NCBI RefSeq assembly: GCF_025857195.1
Contig: NZ_CP109787.1
Location: 4,157,001 to 4,221,000, forward strand
Length of the DNA stretch: 64,000 bases
DNA from: Leisingera thetidis
GTDB lineage: Bacteria; Pseudomonadota; Alphaproteobacteria; Rhodobacterales; Rhodobacteraceae
Direction: 5' to 3'
Shown: in pieces, positions 1-8,989 of the stretch
Position numbering within the stretch: position 1 is the first letter of the stretch
Layout of the letters: every line of letters starts with the position of its first letter
Program-made: the position numbers and the translations under genes
The notes under the pieces: model-generated
What the model was told of the DNA's origin: nothing
The model's input: only the letters and a program-made list of their open reading frames with translations
Database searches by the model: none

Positions 1-711
1 GAACTGATCACCGAAGGTGGCACCGGCCTGCGCCTGCAGCATGGCGACTGGGACGGATTGCCATTGGTCGAGCCCGCCATTCCTGACGTTGAAAAACATA
101 CTCTGCCCAGCGTCTTCACCCGCCCGGCCGGTCCTTACACAGCGCCGGCGCCGGCACTCAGCCCCTCTGACCTGGGCGGGGCCAAGGCTCTGCCCGGCGA
201 CCAGGGAATGGATGAGGACACCGCCAAGGCCCGCGGCAGCCGTCTGCACCTGCTGCTGGAGCACCTGCCCGGCCGGCCGGAAGCGGACTGGCCGCAGCTG
301 GCGCAGAACCTGCTGCAGAAAGCCGACGACAGCGCGGAGCTGCTGGCAGAGGCTTCAGCCGTTCTGAAAAATGCCCTCCTTTCCAATGTGTTCCGCCCGG
401 ATACGCTGGCGGAGGTGCCCATCACTGCAGACCTGCACGGCACCCGCCTGCATGGCATCATCGACCGGCTGATCGTCACGCCGGACAAGGTCCTGGCGGT
501 GGATTTCAAATCCAACGCCACCGTGCCGGCAACACCGGAGCAGTGCCCCGAGGGGCTGCTGCGGCAGATGGGCGCCTATGCCCATGCGCTGGCCCAGATC
601 TACCCGGGCCGCACCATTGAAACCGCGCTGCTCTGGACCCGGAACGCGGTCCTGATGCAGTTGCCGCACGATCTTGTGACAGGCGCCCTGATGCGGCGCC
701 TGGAACCTTGA
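1..711 (+). CDS. addA: Double-strand break repair helicase AddA, C-terminal part (5' end outside window)
   Basis: The reading frame is open from base 1, so this is the 3' end of a longer gene. The visible ~236 residues are the RecB-type nuclease domain: HLLLEHLPG near the start, GIIDRLIV followed by AVDFKSN (the catalytic D...DxK pattern) and QMGAYAHAL. AddA pairs with AddB to resect DNA double-strand breaks before RecA loading. The stop overlaps the likely -35 element of the trxA promoter; addAB followed by trxA is a usual order in Rhodobacterales. The helicase domains cannot be judged here. Confidence 0.9.
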   Translation, partial: ELITEGGTGLRLQHGDWDGLPLVEPAIPDVEKHTLPSVFTRPAGPYTAPAPALSPSDLGGAKALPGDQGMDEDTAKARGSRLHLLLEHLPGRPEADWPQLAQNLLQKADDSAELLAEASAVLKNALLSNVFRPDTLAEVPITADLHGTRLHGIIDRLIVTPDKVLAVDFKSNATVPATPEQCPEGLLRQMGAYAHALAQIYPGRTIETALLWTRNAVLMQLPHDLVTGALMRRLEP

Positions 712-736
712 CGATCGGTTAAGCCGTACCTAGGTT
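708..736 (+). promoter_or_regulatory. Probable sigma70-type promoter of trxA
   Basis: TTGACG (708-713), a 17-base spacer, then TAGGTT (731-736), about 35 bases before the thioredoxin start. The -35 overlaps the addA stop codon. Called by pattern only. Confidence 0.45.
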
Positions 737-773
737 CCGACTCCAGTTGCCACACACTCATGGAGACATGCAT

Positions 774-1094
774 ATGTCCACCGTAGCCGTCACCGACGCC
801 ACTTTTGACGCCGAAGTCAAGAACTCCGATATCCCCGTTGTGGTGGATTTCTGGGCTGAGTGGTGCGGTCCCTGTAAGCAGATCGGCCCGGCTCTGGAAG
901 AGCTTGCCGCAGAATTCGGCGGCAAGGTGAAGATTGCCAAGGTCGACGTTGACAGCAATCCGAATTCTGCTGCCGCCATGGGCGTGCGCGGCATCCCGGC
1001 GCTGTTCATCTTCAAGGACGGTCAGGTGATCTCGAACCGTGCCGGCGCCGCTCCCAAAGCCGCGCTGCAGAGCTGGATCGAAGAATCGATCTGA
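774..1094 (+). CDS. trxA: Thioredoxin
   Basis: A 106-residue single-domain thioredoxin, the general dithiol reductant of the cytoplasm. The active site WCGPC lies near residue 30 after VVDFWAEW, with the cis-proline motif GIPALFIF. Family length is ~105-108. ATG 774 is chosen because GGAGA (762-766) stands seven bases upstream; an in-frame ATG at 768 is too close to it. It has its own promoter at the end of addA and a terminator downstream, so it is probably a monocistronic unit. Confidence 0.97.
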   Translation: MSTVAVTDATFDAEVKNSDIPVVVDFWAEWCGPCKQIGPALEELAAEFGGKVKIAKVDVDSNPNSAAAMGVRGIPALFIFKDGQVISNRAGAAPKAALQSWIEESI

Positions 1095-1122
1095 GCCTGA
1101 TCCCATTTCGGATTTCAGAGGG

Positions 1123-1148
1123 CTGTCCCCGCGGGGGCAGCTTTTTTG
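1123..1148 (+). terminator. Rho-independent terminator of trxA
   Basis: GCTGTCCCC (1123-1131) pairs with GGGGGCAGC (1134-1142; one G-U pair) around a 2-base loop in this reading, followed by TTTTTT (1143-1148). Confidence 0.85.
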
Positions 1149-1245
1149 TCTCTACTGTCTGGGGCGACAGCCGGCCTCAAACTGGCTCTTTCCTTTGCAC
1201 CCTTTGCCTGCAACGCTCCGCCCGGGAACGGGTAGAGGAGGCGAC

Positions 1246-1593
1246 ATGGCCAAGACACGGGTATTGGTGGAATTCGGCATGGGCACATCGCTCAGGCGCG
1301 AAGACTACACCGAAGCCGCCCGCCGCGCGATCAGGGATGCGCTGTGGCACAACTCCGTCAGTATGGCGGAACTGTTTGATTTCTCGAAAGAAGACATGAT
1401 CATCGACGCTGAGATCGGGGTCCGGAAACCGGAAGCGGTAGACCAGGACGCGCTGTTGGAGATCTTCCCCTACGGCCGGCCCAGCATCCGGATTGTGGAA
1501 GGCGGGCTCGACATTGAAAAACCCCATGGCGGTCGCACGGTGATCGCCAATGCGGCGGTGATTGTGTCGTTTGACATGGAGGCCGCGGAATGA
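1246..1593 (+). CDS. Lin0512 family protein, first of a tandem pair
   Basis: 115 residues matching the Lin0512 family of small conserved proteins without assigned function. It opens with VLVEFGMGTSLRREDYTEAARRA and has the family pattern of an acidic strand followed by GVRKPEAVD. The closing ATGA overlaps the next gene, which shares the same layout (MGTxxxxxDYTxAARRAxxDAL...H.S, then xGVxxPEAVD), so the pair arose by duplication. GAGGAGG before ATG 1246 supports the start. No catalytic motif is recognised; a heteromer of the two products is an inference. Confidence 0.8.
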   Translation: MAKTRVLVEFGMGTSLRREDYTEAARRAIRDALWHNSVSMAELFDFSKEDMIIDAEIGVRKPEAVDQDALLEIFPYGRPSIRIVEGGLDIEKPHGGRTVIANAAVIVSFDMEAAE

Positions 1594-1961
1594 GTGAAAA
1601 ACGCATCATTCTGGAAATGGGCACCGGCAACGACCTTTATGGCCAGGACTATACCAAGGCCGCCCGCCGTGCAGTGCAGGACGCCTTGCATCATTCCTCA
1701 ATCACCCTGTTTTCAAAACTGGGGATCAGCCACGGCGACATTCGGGTGGAGGTGACCATCGGTGTGCAGCAGCCTGAGGCGGTGGACTGCGGTCTTGTGG
1801 CACAGGATCTGCCCCGGGGCCGGGCCAGCGTGTGCGCGGTCAAAGGCGGGCTGGATGTGGAGGACGCCGGGGCCGGCACCCGCCATGTGGTTGCCACCGC
1901 TGCGATCGAAGCCTGGCTGCCGGATCAGGCCGGCAAATACAAAACCAGCACTCCGAAATGA
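1590..1961 (+). CDS. Lin0512 family protein, second of a tandem pair
   Basis: 123 residues, paralogous to the upstream gene and overlapping it by 4 bases (ATGA), so the two are translationally coupled. Shared landmarks are LEMGTGNDLYGQDYTKAARRAVQDALHHSS near the start (described by key residues MGTG, DYT, AARRA), IGVQQPEAVD in the middle and GGLDVE towards the end. Function unknown. The divergence of the two copies suggests different roles or a hetero-oligomer rather than gene dosage. Confidence 0.8.
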   Translation: MSEKRIILEMGTGNDLYGQDYTKAARRAVQDALHHSSITLFSKLGISHGDIRVEVTIGVQQPEAVDCGLVAQDLPRGRASVCAVKGGLDVEDAGAGTRHVVATAAIEAWLPDQAGKYKTSTPK

Positions 1962-1965
1962 ATAA

Positions 1966-1987
1966 AGCCGCCCGTAGCAGGGCGGCT
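1966..1987 (-). terminator. Terminator hairpin between the Lin0512 pair and the DUF1127 gene
   Basis: AGCCGCCC (1966-1973) and GGGCGGCT (1980-1987) form an 8-bp stem with a 6-base loop. Read on the minus strand it is followed by TTTATT, so it best serves the DUF1127 gene, though it can stop both convergent units. Confidence 0.7.
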
Positions 1988-2014
1988 CATTCAGGACTCT
2001 GGATCATCGGGGTG

Positions 2015-2206
2015 TCAGAGCTTGGCGATGTCAGAGCGGTCCAGGCCGATATCTTCCAGCTGAGCGTCGGTCAGCTGCGACAGAGCCTTGCGGGTTTCAC
2101 GGGTCTCGTTCCATTCCACCACGGTGTTTTTCACGCTGATCAATGCGTCGACCACGCGGAGAACGGTGACTGCTCCGAGCGGCGCGTAGATGTTTGCGGT
2201 CGTCAT
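2015..2206 (-). CDS. DUF1127 domain small protein
   Basis: 63 residues. The C-terminal half ETRKALSQLTDAQLEDIGL is the YjiS-like DUF1127 motif (arginine-rich helix, LxxLxDxxLxDIGL). Such proteins are abundant in alphaproteobacteria; some bind RNA or influence phosphate/stress metabolism, but the specific target cannot be inferred here. AGAAGGA stands upstream of ATG 2206. It is monocistronic, bounded by its own terminator and the divergent hslV promoter region. Confidence 0.85.
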   Translation of the reverse strand: MTTANIYAPLGAVTVLRVVDALISVKNTVVEWNETRETRKALSQLTDAQLEDIGLDRSDIAKL

Positions 2207-2375
2207 GTGCGCATATCCTTCTGAGAAACAGCCGACCCTGTGCCGGTTGTGAGCCTCATGTAGGATGTGCGGCTGAGTCCCACAATTGCCGGTTCATCAG
2301 CCCCGATCTGCAATTGCTGCATAGCGGCAGACAGCCCCGCAGCCGCCGGCTGTTCCTTGTTTCCCGCGCGCTGAC

Positions 2376-2404
2376 TTGTGCCTGCGGGGGGATGGTTCCA
2401 TATA
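2376..2404 (+). promoter_or_regulatory. Possible promoter of hslV (sigma70 or heat-shock type)
   Basis: TTGTGC (2376-2381), 17 bases, CATATA (2399-2404), 24 bases before the hslV start. The -35 reads CTTG if shifted one base, which also fits the alphaproteobacterial sigma32 -35; the two readings cannot be separated here. Confidence 0.4.
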
Positions 2405-2428
2405 AGGGGCAACCACACGGAGGCATAA

Positions 2429-2992
2429 ATGGCAGACGATCAATTCCCCGGCTGGCACGGCACCACCATCATCGGTGTGAAGAAGGATGGCCAGGTGGTC
2501 ATCGCCGGCGACGGCCAGGTGTCGCTGGGGCAGACAGTGATCAAGGGCACCGCCCGCAAGGTGCGCCGCCTGTCGCCCGGCGGCTTTGACGTGGTGGCCG
2601 GATTTGCCGGCTCGACCGCGGATGCATTCACCCTGCTGGAGCGGCTGGAAGCCAAGCTGGAAGCAACGCCCGGCCAGCTGGCCCGGGCCAGCGTGGAATT
2701 GGCCAAGGATTGGCGCACCGACAAATACCTGCAGAAGCTGGAGGCGATGCTGATCGTCACCGACGGTGCGGACATGTTTGTGATCACCGGCGCCGGCGAC
2801 GTGCTGGAACCGGAACATGATGTCGCCGCCATCGGATCCGGCGGAAATTTTGCCCTGGCTGCCGCCCGCGGCATGATGGGCAGCAGCAAATCCGCTGAGG
2901 AAGTGGCACGTGATGCGATGGCTATCGCCGCCGACATCTGCGTCTATACCAATGGCAATCTGACTGTTGAGAGTATTGGTCAGGAACGCTGA
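2429..2992 (+). CDS. hslV: HslV protease subunit of the HslUV (ClpYQ) protease
   Basis: 187 residues, proteasome-beta-like threonine peptidase working in the cytoplasm as a double hexamer with HslU. The sequence GTTIIGV places the nucleophilic Thr at residue 12, exposed after removal of an 11-residue leader longer than in E. coli; the GSGG turn is also present. CACGGAGG precedes ATG 2429. Unusually the next gene in the operon is a membrane protein rather than hslU, which follows about 1.1 kb later. Confidence 0.96.
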   Translation: MADDQFPGWHGTTIIGVKKDGQVVIAGDGQVSLGQTVIKGTARKVRRLSPGGFDVVAGFAGSTADAFTLLERLEAKLEATPGQLARASVELAKDWRTDKYLQKLEAMLIVTDGADMFVITGAGDVLEPEHDVAAIGSGGNFALAAARGMMGSSKSAEEVARDAMAIAADICVYTNGNLTVESIGQER

Positions 2993-2993
2993 A

Positions 2994-4064
2994 GTGACTG
3001 AGATTGACCAAAATGATCTTCGCGCTGCCGTTGGGTCCGGGTTGCTGTCCGAGGCACAAGCTGCCTCGCTTCTGGCTCTGGCCCACAGCCGGAAAGGCGC
3101 AAGGGAGAACCTTGCCGCAGGTGACGAGCCCTTTGAATTGTTCAAAGGATTCAATGAAATTTTCATTGTGATCGGGCTTTTGATCCTTGCCTCCGGCTGG
3201 ATGGCTTTTTCGGCGATTGATCTTGCTGGAACAATAGGCGGCTATCAGGACAAGGCTGTCATTTCCGCCCTTGCCGCCGCTGCCGTCCTCTGGATCCTGT
3301 CTGAATACTTCATTCGCCGCCGCCGGATGGTTGCGCCTGCCATCGCGCTTTCCCTGCTTTGGGCCGCCAACGCCGGAGCCGGGTTTTCGGCGGAGTATTC
3401 CCAGCCCTTCATGATAGCGCAAAGCGACTTTTCAAGCCTTCCAGTTCCCTTTGCCCTGGCGACAGCCGCTGTCGCCGTATTCTGGTTTCGCTTTCGCGTT
3501 CCCTTTGCGATGGCGCTGATCGCTTTGGGTGTGTTTGTTCTTGCCCTGTTGTCGGGTGCAATTCAGGCAGGAACGCCCGCCGGCATGAGCGACCTGTTTC
3601 TGCTGTCCGCCAGCGGGCCGTTTGCCTGGATTACCCTGGCCGTGGGATTTGCCGTATTTGCTGCAGCCATGGGCTTTGACCTCAGTGATCCCCACCGGGT
3701 CACCAGGCGGTCAGCCCAAGGATTCTGGCTGCACGTCGTTGCGGCGCCGGCACTGGTAAATACAATTGCACTTAGCCTTCTAAACGCGGGCACCCCTGAA
3801 GCCAACATGCTGCTGATGGGTGTCCTGCTGCTCTTTGCGGTCACCGCAATCATCATTGACAGGCGTTCGTTCCTGATTGCCGCCATCGGCTACAGCGTTA
3901 CGCTTGCAGGCACAGTCTTCAATGGAGAGGGCACGGCCATTACGGTTCTGGCGCTCGGCGTGTTTCTAGTGGCTCTGGGAGCCTTCTGGAGCCGTATCCG
4001 CGCCGTGCTGCTGTCACTTTTGTCTGGCGTGCTGCCGCTTGACCGGCTGCCGCCTTCACACTGA
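2994..4064 (+). CDS. Multi-pass membrane protein between hslV and hslU (DUF2157-like)
   Basis: About 356 residues if started at GTG 2994, one base after the hslV stop and seven bases after CAGGAA; a longer start at 2967 inside hslV is less likely. A soluble N-terminal segment ([21 protein letters not shown], residues ~8-28, resembling the start of DUF2157 proteins) precedes roughly ten hydrophobic segments from residue ~55 to the end, with short charged loops such as FIRRRR. No catalytic motif is seen. Position implies co-transcription with the protease genes; a role in envelope stress is a guess. Confidence 0.75.
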   Translation: MTEIDQNDLRAAVGSGLLSEAQAASLLALAHSRKGARENLAAGDEPFELFKGFNEIFIVIGLLILASGWMAFSAIDLAGTIGGYQDKAVISALAAAAVLWILSEYFIRRRRMVAPAIALSLLWAANAGAGFSAEYSQPFMIAQSDFSSLPVPFALATAAVAVFWFRFRVPFAMALIALGVFVLALLSGAIQAGTPAGMSDLFLLSASGPFAWITLAVGFAVFAAAMGFDLSDPHRVTRRSAQGFWLHVVAAPALVNTIALSLLNAGTPEANMLLMGVLLLFAVTAIIIDRRSFLIAAIGYSVTLAGTVFNGEGTAITVLALGVFLVALGAFWSRIRAVLLSLLSGVLPLDRLPPSH

Positions 4065-4077
4065 AACGGAAAAACCC

Positions 4078-5385
4078 ATGACTGATCTGACCCCTCGCGA
4101 AATCGTTTCTGAGCTGGACCGTTTCATCATCGGCCAGAAAGAAGCCAAACGTGCCGTGGCCGTTGCTCTGCGCAGCCGCTGGCGGCGCAAGCAGCTGGCC
4201 GACGATCTGCGTGACGAGGTATATCCGAAAAACATCCTGATGATCGGCCCTACCGGCGTCGGCAAGACGGAAATCTCCCGCCGCCTGGCCAAACTGGCGC
4301 GGGCACCCTTCATCAAGGTGGAAGCAACCAAATTCACCGAAGTCGGCTATGTCGGCCGCGATGTGGAACAGATCATCCGCGATCTGGTTGACAGCGCGAT
4401 TGCCCAGACCCGCGATTTCATGCGCGAAGATGTGAAGGCCAATGCCCACAAGGCCGCAGAGGACCGGGTCGTGGAGGCCATTGCCGGCAGCGACGCCCGG
4501 GAAGCCACCCGCGAAATGTTCCGCAAGAAACTGAAATCGGGTGAGCTGGATAATACCGTGATCGAGCTGGATGTGGCCGATACCTCCAACCCGATGGGCA
4601 TGTTCGAAATTCCCGGCCAGCCCGGCGGCAACATGGGGACGCTGAACCTCGGTGATCTGTTCGGCAAAGCCATGGGCGGGCGCACCACCCGCAAGAAGAT
4701 GACCGTCTCGGAAAGCTACGAAGTGCTGATCGGCGAGGAAGCCGACAAGCTGCTGGATGATGAAACGGTTGCCCGCACCGCGCTGGAATCTGTGGAGCAG
4801 AACGGCATCGTCTTCTTGGACGAAATCGACAAGGTCTGCGCGCGCCAGGAAACCCGCGGCGGTGACGTCAGCCGCGAGGGGGTGCAGCGCGACCTGTTGC
4901 CGCTGATCGAAGGCACCACCGTCAGCACCAAGCATGGCCCGGTCAAGACCGACCACATCCTGTTCATCGCCTCCGGCGCCTTCCATATCGCCAAACCCTC
5001 GGATCTGCTGCCGGAATTGCAGGGCCGTCTGCCGATCCGCGTGAGCCTCCGGGCGCTGACCGAAGCGGATTTTGTGCGCATCCTGACCGAGACCGACAAC
5101 GCGCTGACCCTCCAGTACACGGCATTGATGGGCACGGAAGACGTCGCGGTTACTTTCACAGAAGACGGCATCGCCGCGTTGGCCAAAATCGCGGCCGAAG
5201 TAAACCAGAGCGTGGAAAACATCGGCGCACGGCGCCTGTACACGGTGATGGAGCGGGTGTTCGAGGAACTGTCGTTCACCGCGCCGGACCGTTCAGGCGA
5301 AGCGGTGACGGTGGATGCAGCATTTGTGAAAAAGAATCTGGGCGAGCTTGGCCGCTCCGCTGATGTCAGCCGCTACGTGCTGTAA
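4078..5385 (+). CDS. hslU: HslU ATPase subunit of HslUV protease
   Basis: 435 residues, AAA+ unfoldase that feeds HslV. Walker A GPTGVGKT at residues 57-64, pore-loop motif GYVGRD near residue 90, Walker B FLDEID near 255, and the C-terminal tail SRYVL that docks into HslV. The ATG at 4078 matches the conserved [10 protein letters not shown] start; an upstream in-frame start at 4039 lies in the previous gene. Third gene of the hslV-membrane protein-hslU unit, 13 bases after its neighbour. Confidence 0.97.
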   Translation: MTDLTPREIVSELDRFIIGQKEAKRAVAVALRSRWRRKQLADDLRDEVYPKNILMIGPTGVGKTEISRRLAKLARAPFIKVEATKFTEVGYVGRDVEQIIRDLVDSAIAQTRDFMREDVKANAHKAAEDRVVEAIAGSDAREATREMFRKKLKSGELDNTVIELDVADTSNPMGMFEIPGQPGGNMGTLNLGDLFGKAMGGRTTRKKMTVSESYEVLIGEEADKLLDDETVARTALESVEQNGIVFLDEIDKVCARQETRGGDVSREGVQRDLLPLIEGTTVSTKHGPVKTDHILFIASGAFHIAKPSDLLPELQGRLPIRVSLRALTEADFVRILTETDNALTLQYTALMGTEDVAVTFTEDGIAALAKIAAEVNQSVENIGARRLYTVMERVFEELSFTAPDRSGEAVTVDAAFVKKNLGELGRSADVSRYVL

Positions 5386-5463
5386 ACCGCCGGCACTGTT
5401 AGCAGTCTCTGGACATTGGCGGCAGGTGCAGTAGCCTGCCGCCAAATGGGCGAGGTGGACAAT

Positions 5464-6579
5464 ATGCAAGGGCTGCGCCTGATCTACGGTGTGATGCTGG
5501 TACTTCTGGCCGCCTGCACAGACAGGTCCTTCACACCGACCGTTCCAGAAGCTCTGGAATTGGGCACAGCTAAGACTATCTTTGCTGCCACAAACCGTGA
5601 TCCGCTGCCCGATGGCACATTCGGGTCGGATCGCACCGAGGGCGTCAGCCTTCTGGAACTTACCGTCTCGATCCCGCCGGACCATAAACCCGGTTCACTG
5701 AAATTCGGCTACAGGAACCCGGATCCGTCCAAGGAATTCACCATGGCCGGGCGCAAGAAGTTCGGGACCGAAGCGGCATTCTCGGCCCGGCTGCGGCAGG
5801 AGCTTGCCAAATTCCCGCCTAAGGAGCGCGATGTCACGGTTTTTGTGCATGGCTTCAACTCCACCCAAGCGGAAACGGCGTTCCGAGCCGCACAGCTGAC
5901 CCACGACATTGATATTCCAGGGGCCACTCTAATTTACTCCTGGCCCAGCAAGGGCAGGCCGCTTGGCTATGCCTATGATGCTGACAGCGTGCTGTTTGCC
6001 CGTGACGGGCTGGAGCTGCTGCTGCGCAACTTGCGGTCATCGGGGGCCAGGCGGATTGTGGTGGTTGCCCATTCCATGGGCGGACTGCTGACCATGGAAG
6101 CTCTGCGCCAGATCGAGATCAAAACCCCGGGCTGGACCGCAGGAAATTTGGGCGGTGTCATTCTGATGTCACCGGATCTGGACGTTGATGTGTTCAAATC
6201 CCAGATGCGGCGCTTTACCCAAGTGCCGCAGCCGTTCCTCATCTTTGTCTCTCGCAAAGACAATATCCTGACACTGTCCCAACGGCTGCGCGGGCTGAAC
6301 GGGCGTGAAAGGCTGGGCAATCTGGACAACATCGAAGCAGTTCGCGGCCTGCCGGTTGAAGTGATCGACACCACGGCGTTTGCCGATGAAGCGGAATCAC
6401 AGCATTTTGTGGCGGCTTCGTCGCCGGCGCTGATTGCCCTGCTGAATGGTGCGCGGCAAACAGCAGACACATTCGGACGTGGAAGGGACGTGCGGCAGAA
6501 GATCCTGCCAGGGCAGATCGTTATTCGAGACAATACGGTCAAAGTTGCGCTGGAAATTCATCCTGCGGACAACAGGTAA
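5464..6579 (+). CDS. Alpha/beta hydrolase lipoprotein (DUF900 family)
   Basis: 371 residues. The N-terminus MQGLRLIYGVMLVLLAAC is a lipoprotein signal with the lipobox ending LAAC, so the mature protein begins at Cys18 on the outer or inner membrane. The core is the DUF900 alpha/beta hydrolase fold: FVHGFNST (oxyanion region), VVVAHSMGG (nucleophile elbow Ser) and a late FADEAESQHF segment that could supply the His. Substrate unknown. ATG 5464 follows GAGGTGG; upstream in-frame codons would break the signal peptide. Convergent with the smr gene, only 1 base apart. Confidence 0.85.
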   Translation: MQGLRLIYGVMLVLLAACTDRSFTPTVPEALELGTAKTIFAATNRDPLPDGTFGSDRTEGVSLLELTVSIPPDHKPGSLKFGYRNPDPSKEFTMAGRKKFGTEAAFSARLRQELAKFPPKERDVTVFVHGFNSTQAETAFRAAQLTHDIDIPGATLIYSWPSKGRPLGYAYDADSVLFARDGLELLLRNLRSSGARRIVVVAHSMGGLLTMEALRQIEIKTPGWTAGNLGGVILMSPDLDVDVFKSQMRRFTQVPQPFLIFVSRKDNILTLSQRLRGLNGRERLGNLDNIEAVRGLPVEVIDTTAFADEAESQHFVAASSPALIALLNGARQTADTFGRGRDVRQKILPGQIVIRDNTVKVALEIHPADNR

Positions 6580-6580
6580 G

Positions 6581-7168
6581 TCAGCGGCGGCGCCTGAGGT
6601 AGACGTAATAGGCACCTTCGCCGCCATGGCTGAAATGAGCAGGTGTGACCTGCATTACAGCCTGCGACAGTGGAGGCAGCGACAGCCATTGCGGCACCTT
6701 GTGGCGCAGCACCCCGCGCGGAACCGGCATTGGGCCCGGCTCGTCCCGTTCCTTGCCTTTTCCGGTCACCACCAGAACCAGACGTTTTCCAGCGGCCTGG
6801 GCAGAGAGGATGAATCTGGTCAGTGCGGGGTGTGCTGTGTCAATACGCATGCCGTGCAGGTCCAACTTGCCTTCCGGCCGCAGTTTGCCGCCTTTCATCC
6901 GGCGGAAGGATTTTTTGTCCATCTGAAGCGGATCGCTAGCCAGGCTGCTGGCAATCGAAGGCTTCAGATCGTGTTTTTCCGGCTTGGACCTCGCCCGGCT
7001 GCCGACCTCGAACGGATCCAGCCGCGGTTCGAGCTGGTTGGTCGGTTTCGGTTTTGGCTTTGGCGGGTAGGGCGGTGTGGAATGCGCTCCCGGAGACAAA
7101 CGTTCAGTCTGTTTCACGACCTTTTGCCAGAGGTCGATCTCGTCTTCTGTCAATTTCCGCCGTGTCAT
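6581..7168 (-). CDS. Smr/MutS2 domain protein
   Basis: 195 residues. The C-terminal Smr domain has LDLHGMRID and LVVTGKGK, motifs of a nuclease-like fold that also occurs in MutS2. The N-terminal half is proline- and lysine-rich (PPKPKPKP) and probably disordered, leading to a DNA/RNA-binding tail. Last gene of the minus-strand Tim44-mltA-smr operon; it starts directly after the mltA stop. Stand-alone Smr proteins are linked to RNA or DNA cleavage, not to mismatch repair in this class. Confidence 0.85.
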   Translation of the reverse strand: MTRRKLTEDEIDLWQKVVKQTERLSPGAHSTPPYPPKPKPKPTNQLEPRLDPFEVGSRARSKPEKHDLKPSIASSLASDPLQMDKKSFRRMKGGKLRPEGKLDLHGMRIDTAHPALTRFILSAQAAGKRLVLVVTGKGKERDEPGPMPVPRGVLRHKVPQWLSLPPLSQAVMQVTPAHFSHGGEGAYYVYLRRRR

Positions 7169-8221
7169 TCAAAGGTCTTCCGGCAGCATCGCGTAGGCCC
7201 TCTGGATCGGCAGCAGCACCACCATCCGTCCCGGGTCTTTCATCGTTCCTGCAGTTTCGCCGGCCTCATCGCCTGTGCCGACAAAGATATCGGCCCGCTG
7301 CGCGCCCTTGATGGCCGAGCCGGTGTCCTGCGCCACCATCAAACGGCGCAGGGGCAAAACCCCGTCCTTTTCCACCCAGACCGGCGCCCCCAGCGGGGTA
7401 TAGACGGGGTCAGCGGCAATGGTGCGCATCGGCGTGACCGAACGGTTCATCGCGCCCAGCGGCCCCTTTGAGGCAGCTACTTTGCGCACTTCGCGGAAAA
7501 ACACATAAGACGGGTTGTGAAACAGCAATTCCTTGCCGTCTGCGGGATTGCGCCGCACCCAGGACTTGATCACCTGGGCACTCACCTGATGCGCGTTGTA
7601 GACGCCGCGGCGCACCAGTTCCTTGCCGATGGATTTGTAAGGGTGGCCGTTGGCCCCGCCATAGCCGACCCGAATGGTCGAGCCATCCGGCAAGCGGATC
7701 CGGCCGGACCCCTGGATCTGCAGAAAGAACAGCTCCACCGGGTCATCCACCCAGGCAATCTCCAGCCCGCGGGCATCCATCACGCCGCTGCTCAGAATGT
7801 CTCTGCGCGGCAGCCACAAATCGGTGCGGCGGGCCTCGGGCGGCATCTTGTAGACCGGATAGCGGAAGCGGCCTGTGGCATAGCGGGAACCGTTCAGCTC
7901 CGGCTCGAAATAGCCTGTGAACAGCGCCGGGTTGCCGTCCTCAATAAGAACCGGACGGAAAAACAGTTCAAAAAACTTTTTTGCACCTTCCGGCGTCTGC
8001 GACTGCGCCGCCTTGCACAGAGCAGCCCAGTCGGGATCTTTAAGGTCCTTGCAGGTTCCCAGAAAGACCTTCAGCGCCTGGGCATGGTCGTCCTCCGCCC
8101 AGCCATCCAGCTGGGCAAAGTCCAGGATGCTGGACACGGTCTCAGAGTGCGCCCCGGAGGCGGTCATCGCGGCACCTGCAATTGCAGCCGCCCCAAGTGC
8201 CCCCCGAAGCGCCGCAATCAT
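7169..8221 (-). CDS. mltA: Membrane-bound lytic murein transglycosylase A family protein
   Basis: 350 residues with an N-terminal signal sequence (hydrophobic stretch, cleavage likely after GAHSE). Conserved MltA landmarks: FTGYFEPELNGS, the barrel core around FFLQIQGSGRI, and the C-terminal 3D domain VAQDTGSAIKGAQRADIFVGTG containing the catalytic Asp pair (quoted here by its segments QDTGSAIKG and RADIF). It cleaves peptidoglycan glycan strands to 1,6-anhydro products in the periplasm. No lipobox Cys is visible, so it may be soluble. Overlaps the preceding Tim44-like gene by 4 bases. Confidence 0.92.
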   Translation of the reverse strand: MIAALRGALGAAAIAGAAMTASGAHSETVSSILDFAQLDGWAEDDHAQALKVFLGTCKDLKDPDWAALCKAAQSQTPEGAKKFFELFFRPVLIEDGNPALFTGYFEPELNGSRYATGRFRYPVYKMPPEARRTDLWLPRRDILSSGVMDARGLEIAWVDDPVELFFLQIQGSGRIRLPDGSTIRVGYGGANGHPYKSIGKELVRRGVYNAHQVSAQVIKSWVRRNPADGKELLFHNPSYVFFREVRKVAASKGPLGAMNRSVTPMRTIAADPVYTPLGAPVWVEKDGVLPLRRLMVAQDTGSAIKGAQRADIFVGTGDEAGETAGTMKDPGRMVVLLPIQRAYAMLPEDL

Positions 8222-8874
8222 GCGTCCGTCGCGACCAGCTGCCAGTTCGGATCGTCGCTGCCCATGTTGCGGGCAAACACCCAGGTGTCCTTCTGCCGCT
8301 TCACCGCTTTGGCGTCACCCTCGACAATGTCGCCGCCGCGGTCGCGCACTACGGACGTCATCTCGCCGACAAAGCGCATGGTGATCTCGGCGCGGCCTGA
8401 CTGCGTGTCAAACGTGGCATCCGCCACAGTCGTTTCGCGCACGCCGATGAAGTCAGCCTCGATCTTGTAGCCCTGGTCCTCGCGCTGCGCGACGGCTTCA
8501 ACGAAGCTCTCGAAAACATCCTCGGCCAGAAACGGCTGGATGTCATCCAGGTTGCCATGCTCAAATCCCATCAGGATCATCTCGTAGGCGCTGCGTGCGC
8601 CCTGAACGAATTCCTGCACCTGAAAGGACGGCTCAATCCGCTTCATCGCGGCCAAGGCATGGGCCTGGGCGCTTCCTTCGGCCACATAGTCGGTGATGTC
8701 CCGGTCCGGACCGCCTTCGATAACTTCCAGATCAGGACGGCGGCTCCGCGCTTCCGATTGCGGCAGCGGCGGCTTTTCAAAACCTTCGCGTGTTCCTAGA
8801 ACGCTTTTCAAGCGCAGGATCAGAAACACAGCGATACCGGCCAGAACCAAAAGCTGAATCACAGGCGACTCCAT
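8218..8874 (-). CDS. Tim44-like domain membrane protein (TimA-type)
   Basis: 218 residues. One N-terminal transmembrane helix (IQLLVLAGIAVFLILRL) is followed by a charged linker and a C-terminal Tim44/NTF2-like fold (FVQGARSAYEMILMGFEHGN; AFLAEDVFESF-type helix, then beta strands to WQLVATDA). Alphaproteobacterial homologues are inner-membrane proteins thought to tether or assist envelope protein assembly. First gene of the Tim44-mltA-smr operon, divergent from fxsA. The link to SecB and FxsA next door fits a membrane-biogenesis neighbourhood. Confidence 0.85.
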   Translation of the reverse strand: MESPVIQLLVLAGIAVFLILRLKSVLGTREGFEKPPLPQSEARSRRPDLEVIEGGPDRDITDYVAEGSAQAHALAAMKRIEPSFQVQEFVQGARSAYEMILMGFEHGNLDDIQPFLAEDVFESFVEAVAQREDQGYKIEADFIGVRETTVADATFDTQSGRAEITMRFVGEMTSVVRDRGGDIVEGDAKAVKRQKDTWVFARNMGSDDPNWQLVATDA

Positions 8875-8905
8875 GGATACCTCATGCTAGGCGTTCGTGC
8901 TTTGT

Positions 8906-8934
8906 TTGAAACCAAAGCGGTCAGACCTTATGTA
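8906..8934 (+). promoter_or_regulatory. Probable sigma70-type promoter of fxsA
   Basis: TTGAAA (8906-8911), 17 bases, TATGTA (8929-8934), about 55 bases upstream of fxsA. The -10 and spacer length are the same as in the proposed rho promoter at 13765. Confidence 0.55.
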
Positions 8935-8989
8935 GGTGACGGGCGGGGGCAAGTCTACCGCCCGGGTGTATGATCGCAAGGAAACCCGC

